A stretch of DNA of 6,565 nucleotides from Sedimentisphaerales bacterium (GCA_016932895.1 JAFGCA010000337.1:1-6565); one strand, 5' to 3'; counted from the stretch's first letter, positions 1-6,357 are shown. Program-made: numbers and translations. The notes: generated by a model not told the origin, from the sequence alone.

Positions 1-861
1 GCCGAGGCCGACGAACTTGACGGGGATGTCGAGCTGGTCCTTGATGGCGATGACGATGCCGCCGCGGGCGGTGCCGTCGAGCTTGGCCAGGAAGATGCCG
101 GTGACGTTGATCGCCTCGGTGAACAGTTGGGCCTGGGAGATGGCGTTTTGCCCGGTGGTGCCGTCGAGAACGAGCAGCACTTCGTGCGGGGCGTCGGGGA
201 TCTTGCGGGTGACGACGTCGCGTATCTTGGTGAGCTGCATCATCAGGTCTTTTTTGGTGTGGAGGCGGCCGGCGGTGTCGAGGATGAGGACGTCGGCGTT
301 ACGAGCCAGGGCGGCTTCGCAGGCGTCGAAGGCGACGGCGGCCGGATCGCTGCCGGACTGGTGCTTGACGATCTGGACGCCGATGCGGTCGGCCCAAATG
401 CTCAGTTGCTCGACGGCGGCGGCCCGGAACGTATCGCAGGCGGCGACGATCACGTTCTTGCCGCTCTTGTTGAGGATGTAGGCCAGCTTGGCGATGCTGG
501 TGGTCTTGCCCGTTCCGTTGACGCCGGCGACGAGGATGACGGTGGGCCCGCTCTCGGCGGCGTGCAGTTGCCGGTCGCGGTGCGGCCAGTAGCTCTTGAT
601 GTGCTCCTTGAGAAACGGAATGACCTGCTCGGAGTCGGAGATCTTGCGGGCCCGGTACGCCTCGCGCAGCTCCGAGACGAGCTTGTCGGTGGTTTCGACG
701 CCGATATCGTCGCTGATCAGGGTCTCCTCGAGCTCGTCGAGCAGATCATCGTCGATCTTGCGGCCGAGACTCAGGACCGTGGACAGCGAGCTGCTGATCT
801 TGTTGCGCGTTTTGCCCAGGCGCTCCTTAAAGAAATCGGCGGTCTTGGAAAATATTCCCAT
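1..861 (-). CDS. ftsY: Signal recognition particle receptor FtsY (C-terminus cut off by window edge)
   Basis: FtsY is the SRP-type GTPase receptor that docks ribosome-SRP complexes at the inner membrane for co-translational membrane protein insertion. The minus strand is open from an ATG at 859-861 to base 1, giving 287 residues. Visible are a short basic N-terminal helix (about 1-28), the N domain with a SDDIGVETT-type motif near residue 50, and the G domain with P-loop GVNGTGKTT (113-121), CDTFRAAA (142-149), DTAGR (195-199), LDGTTGQNA (about 232-240) and AKLDGTARGG (259-268). The reading stops in PVKFVGLG, so by family comparison roughly 20-30 C-terminal residues are missing. There is no long acidic A domain like that of E. 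coli, so this is a compact NG-type FtsY. Ffh is excluded because there is an N-terminal helix extension and the motifs are FtsY-like; the missing C-terminus would confirm absence of an M domain. An AGGA lies 8 bases before the ATG. The gene is divergent from dnaA. Confidence 0.95.
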   Translation of the reverse strand, partial: MGIFSKTADFFKERLGKTRNKISSSLSTVLSLGRKIDDDLLDELEETLISDDIGVETTDKLVSELREAYRARKISDSEQVIPFLKEHIKSYWPHRDRQLHAAESGPTVILVAGVNGTGKTTSIAKLAYILNKSGKNVIVAACDTFRAAAVEQLSIWADRIGVQIVKHQSGSDPAAVAFDACEAALARNADVLILDTAGRLHTKKDLMMQLTKIRDVVTRKIPDAPHEVLLVLDGTTGQNAISQAQLFTEAINVTGIFLAKLDGTARGGIVIAIKDQLDIPVKFVGLG

Positions 862-939
862 CGTTGGTTCCTGTCTACGGAGATTCTCATTCTTCGGGCA
901 CGCCCGCAATCCGGGCGACACGGTTGCCCGCGACCTGGG

Positions 940-954
940 GCCGATGGTATCGGC
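940..954. repeat. Small perfect palindrome GCCGAT-GGT-ATCGGC
   Basis: Two 6-base arms (940-945 and 949-954) are separated by three bases. The element overlaps the candidate -10 hexamer of a weak leftward promoter, so it could be an operator or a hairpin in the ftsY leader. A 6-bp palindrome can occur by chance at this GC content. Confidence 0.3.
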
Positions 955-971
955 ATTCTGCGAAAAAGCAA
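944..971 (-). promoter_or_regulatory. Weak candidate promoter for ftsY
   Basis: Read leftward, TTGCTT (966-971) and TACCAT (944-949) are 16 bases apart. They match the sigma70 consensus at 3 of 6 and 4 of 6 positions. The location, about 83 bases before the ftsY start codon, is suitable, but the match is poor and another start site is quite possible. Confidence 0.2.
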
Positions 972-1062
972 GCACCGGCCGGAAAAAGCGGAAAACGACG
1001 CTTCGCAGCCCGGGCACCCAGGGCCGATGCGATGCGATCCGGAGAAAGTGATGCAGATTCCT

Positions 1063-1091
1063 TTGACAGTCTGCGGCCGGCACGGTAAAGT
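1063..1091 (+). promoter_or_regulatory. Sigma70-type promoter for dnaA
   Basis: A perfect -35 hexamer TTGACA (1063-1068) is followed after exactly 17 bases by TAAAGT (1086-1091), which matches TATAAT at 4 of 6 positions. Transcription would start near 1098, giving a leader of about 188 nucleotides before the dnaA start codon. This is the best housekeeping promoter seen in the window, and its direction and position fit dnaA. Confidence 0.6.
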
Positions 1092-1109
1092 TGGAGCTTC
1101 ATTGGTTGT

Positions 1110-1128
1110 CCCAACGACAGGCGTTGGG
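1110..1128 (+). promoter_or_regulatory. Hairpin in the predicted dnaA leader
   Basis: CCCAACG (1110-1116) and CGTTGGG (1122-1128) form a perfect 7-bp stem with a 5-base loop, extendable by two G-T pairs to 1108-1130. It begins about 12 bases after the predicted start of transcription. No T-run follows, so it is not an intrinsic terminator. It could stabilise the leader or, as DNA, be a repressor operator. The sequence shows the structure only. Confidence 0.4.
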
Positions 1129-1272
1129 GTCGGATGCTGACAGGTTTGCTTTTCTGACGACGGGATGGTGCTGCCCGTGATATCGAAGTCTCCCATGACG
1201 GGTACGGTCTTTCTTGTGGATGCGCGGGCCGGCGGTTCGGCGCGGTCGTTCTGCGCGTCAGGGAGATGCGTG

Positions 1273-1280
1273 AAGGAGGA
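1273..1280 (+). promoter_or_regulatory. Strong Shine-Dalgarno sequence fixing the TTG start of dnaA
   Basis: AAGGAGGA lies five bases before TTG at 1286-1288. An in-frame TGA at 1271-1273 rules out any start further upstream. The next in-frame candidate, GTG at 1301, is 20 bases from the Shine-Dalgarno sequence, which is too far. TTG is therefore the best-supported initiation codon. Confidence 0.85.
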
Positions 1281-1285
1281 ACGCA

Positions 1286-2605
1286 TTGCCGGGACGTGAG
1301 GTGGAAAACATCTTCGCCGATATTGTGGAACGGGCCCGGGTGCTGGATCCCACCAACGCCCGCGTGTGGTTCGACGAGCTTGCCGTGCTGCACTTCGACG
1401 GGGGCTCGATCGGCATCGGCTGTCCGGACGAGACGAACGTTCGGTATTTGGACGACAATTGTCGCCCCAGTTTTACCCGCGCCGCCCAGCAGATCACCGG
1501 TCATCTGGTCACCGTCGATTTTCGCGTCGGGGCCCGGGGCGAGCCGGCGCCGGTTTCGCAGGGGAGCCGGCCGGGGCCCGCCCTCCATCCGGACTATACC
1601 TTCGACCACTTTGTGGTGGGGCCCAGCAACCGGCTCGCGCACGCCAGTTGCGTGGCGGTGAGCCAGTCGTTGGGGCAGACCTACAACCCGCTGTTCCTGT
1701 ACGGCAACGCCGGTTTGGGCAAGACGCACCTGCTGCACGCGGTGTGCCACGAGGCGCGCCATCGTCTCGACGGCGGCATCATCGAGCTGCTGAGCTGCGA
1801 AGATTTCGTCAACCGTTTCATCCGGGCGATCGAGCAGGGCAACATTGCCGGCTTCCACAGCCAGTTTCGCACGGTCGACGCGCTGGTGATCGACGACGTG
1901 CAGTTTCTGCGCGAGCGGGAGCAGAGCCAGGAGGAATTCTTCCACACGTTCAACGCGCTCTACAACAACGGCAAGCAGATCATCCTGAGCGCCGACTGCC
2001 CGCCGAACCAGATTCCATCGTTGGAGGCCCGGCTGATCAGCCGCTTCAACTGGGGCTTGGTCGCGCGCATCGATCCGCCCAGCTACGAGACGCGCATCGC
2101 CATCGTGCAGAAGAAGGCCCATCTGCGCGGCCTGGAGCTCAGCGATGAGGTCGCCGAGTACATCGGGCGGCAGGTACGGGCCAACATCCGCGAGCTGGAA
2201 GGCGCCCTGACGACCATCTATGCGCTGGCGACCACGATGGCCGAGCCGGTTACGCTCGCCCTGGCCCAGCGCGCCCTGGAGGGGCAAATCAGCCTGGCGA
2301 CGCGGCACATCCGGATCGGCGACATCATTGACGTCGTGACGCGCCACTTCGACGTGCGCGTCACGGACCTGCAAAGCAAACGCCGCAGCCAGAGCATCAC
2401 CATTCCCCGCCAGATCTGCATGTATCTGGCCCGGAGCATGACCAGGCACAGCCTCGAAGAAATCGGCGGCCACCTGGGCGGACGCGATCACACGACGGTG
2501 ATGCACGCCTGCAACCGCATCACCAAAGCCAAGGAATCCGATCCCAAAATGCAGGCGATCCTCGGCGAGCTGACCAAACAGATCACCCAGACCACCGAGG
2601 TGTGA
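1286..2605 (+). CDS. dnaA: Chromosomal replication initiator protein DnaA
   Basis: DnaA is the AAA+ ATPase that binds DnaA boxes at oriC, opens the duplex and helps load the replicative helicase. The 439-residue product is slightly shorter than the B. subtilis and E. coli proteins (446 and 467 from memory). Domain I (about 1-80) has the usual helix-strand pattern around W28. The domain II linker is only about 20 residues and proline-rich (82-102). Domain III starts at YTFDHFVVG (104-112) and carries Walker A GNAGLGKT (140-147), Walker B VIDDVQF (201-207), the arginine finger in SLEARLISRF (R253) and sensor 2 in NIRELEGAL (R302). Domain IV (from about 338) ends with the DnaA signature GGRDHTTVMHACNRI (398-412), whose R400 corresponds to the base-reading arginine. 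Full domains I and IV exclude Hda and other DnaA-like regulators. It is divergent from ftsY, convergent with treT, and lacks the usual dnaN neighbour. Confidence 0.97.
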   Translation: MPGREVENIFADIVERARVLDPTNARVWFDELAVLHFDGGSIGIGCPDETNVRYLDDNCRPSFTRAAQQITGHLVTVDFRVGARGEPAPVSQGSRPGPALHPDYTFDHFVVGPSNRLAHASCVAVSQSLGQTYNPLFLYGNAGLGKTHLLHAVCHEARHRLDGGIIELLSCEDFVNRFIRAIEQGNIAGFHSQFRTVDALVIDDVQFLREREQSQEEFFHTFNALYNNGKQIILSADCPPNQIPSLEARLISRFNWGLVARIDPPSYETRIAIVQKKAHLRGLELSDEVAEYIGRQVRANIRELEGALTTIYALATTMAEPVTLALAQRALEGQISLATRHIRIGDIIDVVTRHFDVRVTDLQSKRRSQSITIPRQICMYLARSMTRHSLEEIGGHLGGRDHTTVMHACNRITKAKESDPKMQAILGELTKQITQTTEV

Positions 2606-2627
2606 GCCCGCGGACCCCGTGCTCCCT

Positions 2628-2659
2628 CGCTCGGTGTAGGATGAATGTCATCCTGAGCG
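2628..2659. terminator. Hairpin between convergent dnaA and treT, possible bidirectional transcript end
   Basis: AGGATGA (2638-2644) and TCATCCT (2648-2654) form a perfect 7-bp stem with a 3-base loop. CGCTC (2628-2632) and GAGCG (2655-2659) continue it across a 5-base bulge on the left side. It starts 23 bases after the dnaA stop and shares bases with the left arm of the longer repeat at 2646-2751. No T-run follows on either strand, so it does not meet the standard for an intrinsic terminator. The role rests on its place between converging genes. Confidence 0.35.
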
Positions 2660-2751
2660 GAAGCGAGAGAATCGGGTCATCATACATCCCGTGTGGTGCG
2701 AGGCTGACTTCTCTTTCCCGGCCCGGATGCTCCACTTCGTTCATCATGACA
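2646..2751. repeat. Degenerate intergenic inverted repeat of the TGTCATCCTGAGCG type
   Basis: The left arm starts TGTCATCCTGAGCGGAAGCG at 2646. The right arm, read on the other strand from 2751, starts TGTCATGATGAACGAAGTGG. The arms align over about 30 bases with several mismatches and one or two gaps, and a central region of roughly 45 bases separates them. The outermost six bases are a perfect inverted match (2646-2651 with 2746-2751). The left arm closely resembles the TCATCCTGAGCGAAGCGAAGGATCT motif that, from memory, occurs as dispersed intergenic palindromes in many environmental bacteria. Lying between two convergent stop codons is typical for such repeats. It could fold in both transcripts and protect or end them. 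Confidence 0.6.
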
Positions 2752-2808
2752 AGTGCTGATGAGTTGAGACAGAGCGGTAGCTCCGGGGTTTCGTCATGCC
2801 GACGGCGA

Positions 2809-4017
2809 TCAGGTCATGATCGAGTTGAGCATGTCGAGGTAGTCCGAGAGCAGGCGGGTGATGAGGAATTTCTTTCGCACGGTTTCCCGGGCCTGTCGCC
2901 CGATCTCTTCGCCTTCTTTGGGGTTCTTGAGGAGATGGACGATCCGGTCGGCGAATCCCGGCAGGTCTTCGGGCTCGAGGAGGAAGCCGTCCTTGCCGTC
3001 TTCGATCTGGGCGGGAATGCCGCCGACGTTGGAGGCCACGACCGGCGTGCCTTTCCACAGCGCTTCGGTGACCGCCAGGCAGAAGCCCTCCCGGGTGGAT
3101 TTCTGTATGACGACGCTGGAGAACCGCTGCACCGCGTTGACCAGCTTCTCGCTGTTGCCGACCACGAAGACGATGTCGCCCGTCTCCAGCATCTTGTTGG
3201 CCTTGCGCTGGGTCTTCTTGTACATCTGGAGGCCTTCGGGGTCGTCGCTGGCGACGTTGTAGCAGAGCAGAAGCCGGCAATCGACCTGCTCCCTGACGAT
3301 CTTGAACACGTCGATGACGCCTTCGGGATCTTTCCAGGGGTCCAGCCGGGAGACCTGTGTGATGACGGGCTTGTCCGTCGGGACACCGGCTTTGGCCAAT
3401 TGGTCCTGGATGGCTTTGTCGGACAGGGACGTGTTCTTGAGGCTGAGCGGGTTGATCGCCGGGTACATGAGACGTTGATCGACCGGGAGATCGTCTTTGA
3501 AGTACTTCTCGCTGGAGACGACGGTCTGGTCGTACTTGAGCACGAAGCCCTTGAGAAAATCCCACAGCTCGGCGTGGGGATTTGTCAGGTCGATGTGGCA
3601 GCGCCAGATCCAGGGCTGGCGTTTCTTGTAGGACCGGATCAGCGCCAGCGGCTGCGGGTCGTGCACGATCACACAGTCATGGTTGAGGTGCGTGAACCGT
3701 GAGAAGTCCTCGTTGACCTTCAGATAGGTGCGTTTCTTGCGCTCGGAGAGATTCAGGTTCGCTCCCTGGAGGGCGTTGTGGAAGCTCTTGGTGATCTCGA
3801 AGAACTCCTGGCTGCCGTGCAGGATGCGCCAGCCGGCGTTGATTCCCACGTCGTTCATGAGCATGGCCAGGGAGTAGAGGATCTCGGCCACGCCGCCTCC
3901 CTGGTAGGTGGCGTTCAGATGGATGATGTGCTTGCCGTACAGATTGCGGGCTCTGGCATAGATCTCGGCAAGTCTTTCGTCGGGCACGATGTGGCGGAAG
4001 TCTTCGAGTCTAAGCAT
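2809..4017 (-). CDS. treT: TreT-type trehalose glycosyltransferring synthase (GT4)
   Basis: TreT is a cytosolic retaining glycosyltransferase of the GT-B fold that joins glucose from an NDP-glucose to free glucose, giving alpha,alpha-trehalose. The reaction is reversible in characterised enzymes. The 402 residues follow the archaeal TreT pattern recalled for Pyrococcus: the glycine loop YQGGGVAEIL (38-47), KSFHNALQG (77-85), VHDPQP (118-123), WRCHIDL (138-144), QVSRLDPWK (221-229) and the EX7E motif REGFCLAVTE with E310 and E318. Length is close to the roughly 415 residues of that enzyme. The ATG follows the otsAB stop with no gap (TAA then ATG), and a GGGA inside the last otsAB codons sits six bases before it, so translation is probably coupled. 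The nucleotide donor (UDP-, ADP- or GDP-glucose) cannot be read from sequence. A related GT4 using another acceptor is possible but less likely beside otsAB. Confidence 0.88.
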   Translation of the reverse strand: MLRLEDFRHIVPDERLAEIYARARNLYGKHIIHLNATYQGGGVAEILYSLAMLMNDVGINAGWRILHGSQEFFEITKSFHNALQGANLNLSERKKRTYLKVNEDFSRFTHLNHDCVIVHDPQPLALIRSYKKRQPWIWRCHIDLTNPHAELWDFLKGFVLKYDQTVVSSEKYFKDDLPVDQRLMYPAINPLSLKNTSLSDKAIQDQLAKAGVPTDKPVITQVSRLDPWKDPEGVIDVFKIVREQVDCRLLLCYNVASDDPEGLQMYKKTQRKANKMLETGDIVFVVGNSEKLVNAVQRFSSVVIQKSTREGFCLAVTEALWKGTPVVASNVGGIPAQIEDGKDGFLLEPEDLPGFADRIVHLLKNPKEGEEIGRQARETVRKKFLITRLLSDYLDMLNSIMT

Positions 4018-6201
4018 TTAGCATCCCGTTAGTGTCTTGAGCAAAGATCGAATGTCTTGTACCCCATCTACGTTGAAGCGGGCTCGCGAGATGCTGAAGC
4101 CCACCTTGATAGAGTACGCCTCTTCGGGCATCACGGCGAACATTTCTTCATCGGTATAATCATCACCGGCCGCCAGCAAAAAGTCGCGACGTCGAAGCCC
4201 GAGGAGGTGCTCGGCGGCCCGGCCCTTGTTGATCCCGTGTTTTCTGATCTCCAGTATTTTGCTGCCTTCGAAGACTCCCACATCCATATTCTCGGTCATG
4301 TTCACGAGGGCATCGCGCAATTCGTGGGTGCGGACGTCAGCCAGGGCCGGATCGGCCCGGCGATAATGCCAGACGAGAGAAAAATCTTTCTCTTCCACGA
4401 GCGATCCGGGCGTTCGGTCCGAATAAAGCTGGAGAATTGGCCTGATGGTGTGCTTCCAGTCTTCGTTGACGGGCTGGAAGCTTCGCCACGGTTTCCCGGC
4501 TTTCCGGATCCAGCCGCCGTGTTCGGCCACCAGGCAGACGTCGAGCTCGCCGAGCCAGGCGCCGAGCGTGTTCTTGTCCCGGCCGCTGACGATCGCCACA
4601 TCGGTTCGTTCATCCCGAGCCAGGGCGTTGAGTATGTCAATGAGCTCCGGATCGGGGCCGGCCTTTCTCGGTCGGCCCTGGAAACCGACGAGGGTGCCGT
4701 CGTAGTCGAGCAGGAGAAGCCTCCTTTTGCTGCCGGCGTATTGCTTCGTCAACGTTTCCCGCGCCGCCGGTGAGAGCTTTCGCACGCCCATGCCCTGTTG
4801 TTTGGCCTTCACCTCGTCCAGGGAATGGAGGAAATCCTTGCACCAGCGGGTAATGTCGTAGCGTCGCAGACGCTCTTGCATCAGGCGATTGCGTTCGGAT
4901 TGCTCCGGCAGGGGCATTTCCAGGGCTTCCTTGATGGCGCGGACGATCGCCATCTTGTCGTTGGCGTTGACAATCAGGGCTTCTCCCAGCTCACTGGCGG
5001 CGCCGGTCATCTCCCCGAGGATCAGGACGCCGTGTCCGTTGGCCTTGGTCGCGATGAATTCCTTGGCGATCAGGTTCATCCCGTCGCGCAGGGGCGTGAT
5101 CAGGGCCGCGTCGGCGACATTGTAGAGGGCCGTGAGCTTCTGGAAGGGCATGAAGCGATAGAGATACCACACCGGCGTGTACCCCAGGGCACCGTGTTCG
5201 CCGTTGACGCGGCCCACCAATTGCTCGAGCCGCTCGCGCAGGAGCTTGTAGTCCTCGATGCCCGTGCGGGACGGAACCGCCACAATCACCAGCGTCACCT
5301 GGCCCTTGTATTCCGGGTTGGTCGAGAGAAACCAGTCGAAAGCCTCCAGTCGCTCCACGATCCCCTTGGTGTAGTCCAGGCGGTCGATCGAGATGACGAG
5401 TCTTCGCTTGCCCACGGTCTGGTAGATCTTGTCGATCTCTTTCTTGACCTCCGGGTCGTTGATGGCGCCGGCGTATTTCTCGTAATCGATGCCCATGGGG
5501 AAGGCATCGACCTTGGCCACGCGATTGTCCACGTTGACCTCGCCGAGCGTATGCTCCAGGCCGGCGATGCGCGAGACGCTGCTGAGAAAGTGCCGCACGT
5601 AGTCGTACGTGTGAAACCCGATGAGATCGGCGCCCAGCAATCCGTTGAGAATCTCTTCACGCCAGGGCAGCAGGCGGAACAGCTCGAAAGAGGGCCACGG
5701 GATGTGAAGGAAATAGCCGATGGTCAGATCCGGTATCTCTTCCCGCAACAGCTTGGGCAGAAGCATCAACTGGAAGTCATGCACCCAGACCGAATCGCCC
5801 GGCCGGGCCATCTTCAAGACTTCCTCGCAAAAGAGATGGTTCACCTGCTTGTAGGACTTCCAGAAACGCTGTTCGAACACGGTCCGCGTCTGGAAATAGT
5901 GGAAGAGCGGCCAGATGGTCTTGTTGCAGAATCCGAGGTAGTACTGGTCGATCTGTCGTTGCGAGAGGAAGACGGGCGTGCAATTCTCTTGGGCGAGCTT
6001 GTTTCGCACGACGTCCTTTTCCTCGGGCTTGAGCCGTTCGCCGGAGATACCGGGCCAGCCCATCCAGAGGCGTTCCAGTGAATCGGGCATGGAGGCCAGC
6101 CCGACCGCCAGGCCCCCCGGGCTCTGACGGTACTGAAACCGGCCTTCCCGTTTTGCCACGCTGATCGGCAGGCGGTTGGCGGCGACAATCAATCTTCCCA
6201 T
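4018..6201 (-). CDS. otsAB: Bifunctional trehalose-6-phosphate synthase/phosphatase (OtsA-OtsB fusion)
   Basis: This 727-residue fusion would make trehalose in two steps. The GT20 synthase joins UDP-glucose (or ADP-glucose) to glucose-6-phosphate, and the HAD-IIB phosphatase removes the phosphate. OtsA half (about 1-465): ANRLP with R10, GGLAVGL (29-35), W49, Y88 and W97, HDFQLMLLP with D142, HIPWPS with H166, SIDRLDYTKG with R274 and K279, and LRDGMNLIAKEF with D373 and E381. These are the counterparts of the E. coli OtsA active-site residues. OtsB half (about 490-727): DYDGTL with D499 and D501, VSGR with S539, NKG with K659, and GDDYTDEEM with D680, D681 and D684, which are the four HAD motifs. 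Both halves look active. The ATG at 6199-6201 was chosen over an in-frame ATG 23 codons upstream because a strong Shine-Dalgarno precedes it and homology starts at MGRLIVAANRLP. It is the first gene of a two-gene operon with treT. Confidence 0.95.
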   Translation of the reverse strand: MGRLIVAANRLPISVAKREGRFQYRQSPGGLAVGLASMPDSLERLWMGWPGISGERLKPEEKDVVRNKLAQENCTPVFLSQRQIDQYYLGFCNKTIWPLFHYFQTRTVFEQRFWKSYKQVNHLFCEEVLKMARPGDSVWVHDFQLMLLPKLLREEIPDLTIGYFLHIPWPSFELFRLLPWREEILNGLLGADLIGFHTYDYVRHFLSSVSRIAGLEHTLGEVNVDNRVAKVDAFPMGIDYEKYAGAINDPEVKKEIDKIYQTVGKRRLVISIDRLDYTKGIVERLEAFDWFLSTNPEYKGQVTLVIVAVPSRTGIEDYKLLRERLEQLVGRVNGEHGALGYTPVWYLYRFMPFQKLTALYNVADAALITPLRDGMNLIAKEFIATKANGHGVLILGEMTGAASELGEALIVNANDKMAIVRAIKEALEMPLPEQSERNRLMQERLRRYDITRWCKDFLHSLDEVKAKQQGMGVRKLSPAARETLTKQYAGSKRRLLLLDYDGTLVGFQGRPRKAGPDPELIDILNALARDERTDVAIVSGRDKNTLGAWLGELDVCLVAEHGGWIRKAGKPWRSFQPVNEDWKHTIRPILQLYSDRTPGSLVEEKDFSLVWHYRRADPALADVRTHELRDALVNMTENMDVGVFEGSKILEIRKHGINKGRAAEHLLGLRRRDFLLAAGDDYTDEEMFAVMPEEAYSIKVGFSISRARFNVDGVQDIRSLLKTLTGC

Positions 6202-6207
6202 AATGTA

Positions 6208-6214
6208 CCCTCCC
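6208..6214 (-). promoter_or_regulatory. Shine-Dalgarno sequence fixing the otsAB start
   Basis: Read leftward, GGGAGGG ends six bases before the ATG at 6199-6201. This spacing is ideal and supports the shorter protein. The longer in-frame reading from 6270 would add 23 residues with no likeness to OtsA. Confidence 0.85.
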
Positions 6215-6311
6215 TGTTGACTACGGGACCCAGAAAACCGGAGCGGGGACAATGTGCGAGACGATCCCACCCCAGAGTTTTTCTTCGCAGTGGAAGCATA
6301 GAGCCAACATC

Positions 6312-6340
6312 ACTGTAACCGCTCCCGGCCTCGGCGGCAA
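6312..6340 (-). promoter_or_regulatory. Candidate promoter for otsAB-treT
   Basis: Read leftward, TTGCCG (6335-6340) and TACAGT (6312-6317) are 17 bases apart, each matching the sigma70 consensus at 4 of 6 positions. Transcription would begin near 6305, leaving a leader of about 104 nucleotides. The match is moderate. Other starts in the AT-rich part further upstream (6421-6560) are possible. Confidence 0.35.
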
Positions 6341-6345
6341 GGATT

Positions 6346-6357
6346 GATCCGCGGATC
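6346..6357. promoter_or_regulatory. Perfect 12-bp palindrome, possible operator
   Basis: GATCCGCGGATC is a perfect palindrome lying five bases upstream of the candidate -35 hexamer of the trehalose operon, with its centre about 46 bases before the predicted transcription start. That is a usual place for an activator site, and the central CG is reminiscent of LacI-family operators. The binding protein is unknown and the role is inferred from position alone. Confidence 0.3.

Larger units (their letters stand above)
862..1285. other. Divergent ftsY-dnaA intergenic region
   Basis: This 424-bp stretch has no convincing gene. Open frames crossing it are continuations of frames opposite ftsY or dnaA and resemble no protein family. 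It holds a strong rightward promoter (1063-1091), a hairpin in the predicted dnaA leader (1110-1128), a weak leftward promoter candidate with an overlapping small palindrome (940-971), and one degenerate DnaA-box-like 9-mer at 1215-1223 (TGTGGATGC, 7 of 9 matches to the reverse complement of TTATCCACA). No cluster of DnaA boxes or AT-rich unwinding element is visible, so it does not look like oriC. Confidence 0.7.

Noticed and set aside
127..1140. A 337-codon open frame on the plus strand opposite ftsY, running into the intergenic region
   Set aside because: Shadow of ftsY; the part beyond 861 shows no domain or Shine-Dalgarno support.
1215..1223. DnaA box in the dnaA leader
   Set aside because: TGTGGATGC matches only 7 of 9 positions and stands alone, with no cluster or AT-rich element, so it does not support an origin or clear autoregulation.
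887..2506. A 539-codon open frame on the minus strand covering dnaA
   Set aside because: It is the antisense of dnaA, with residue use typical of GC-rich shadow frames and no family resemblance, while the plus-strand frame has every DnaA motif.
2772..2783. GAGC-GGTA-GCTC hairpin as a treT terminator
   Set aside because: Only a 4-bp stem and no T-run in either direction.
2602..3702. A 366-codon open frame on the plus strand opposite treT
   Set aside because: Shadow of treT; no recognisable domain, and its start overlaps the dnaA stop by chance.
4798..6081. A 427-codon open frame on the plus strand opposite otsAB
   Set aside because: Antisense shadow of a gene with intact OtsA and OtsB motifs. 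The H-, V- and D-rich composition follows from GC-rich codon bias.
6202..6270. The 23-residue N-terminal extension of OtsAB from the upstream ATG
   Set aside because: The strong GGGAGGG Shine-Dalgarno at 6208-6214 and the start of OtsA homology both select the ATG at 6199-6201.
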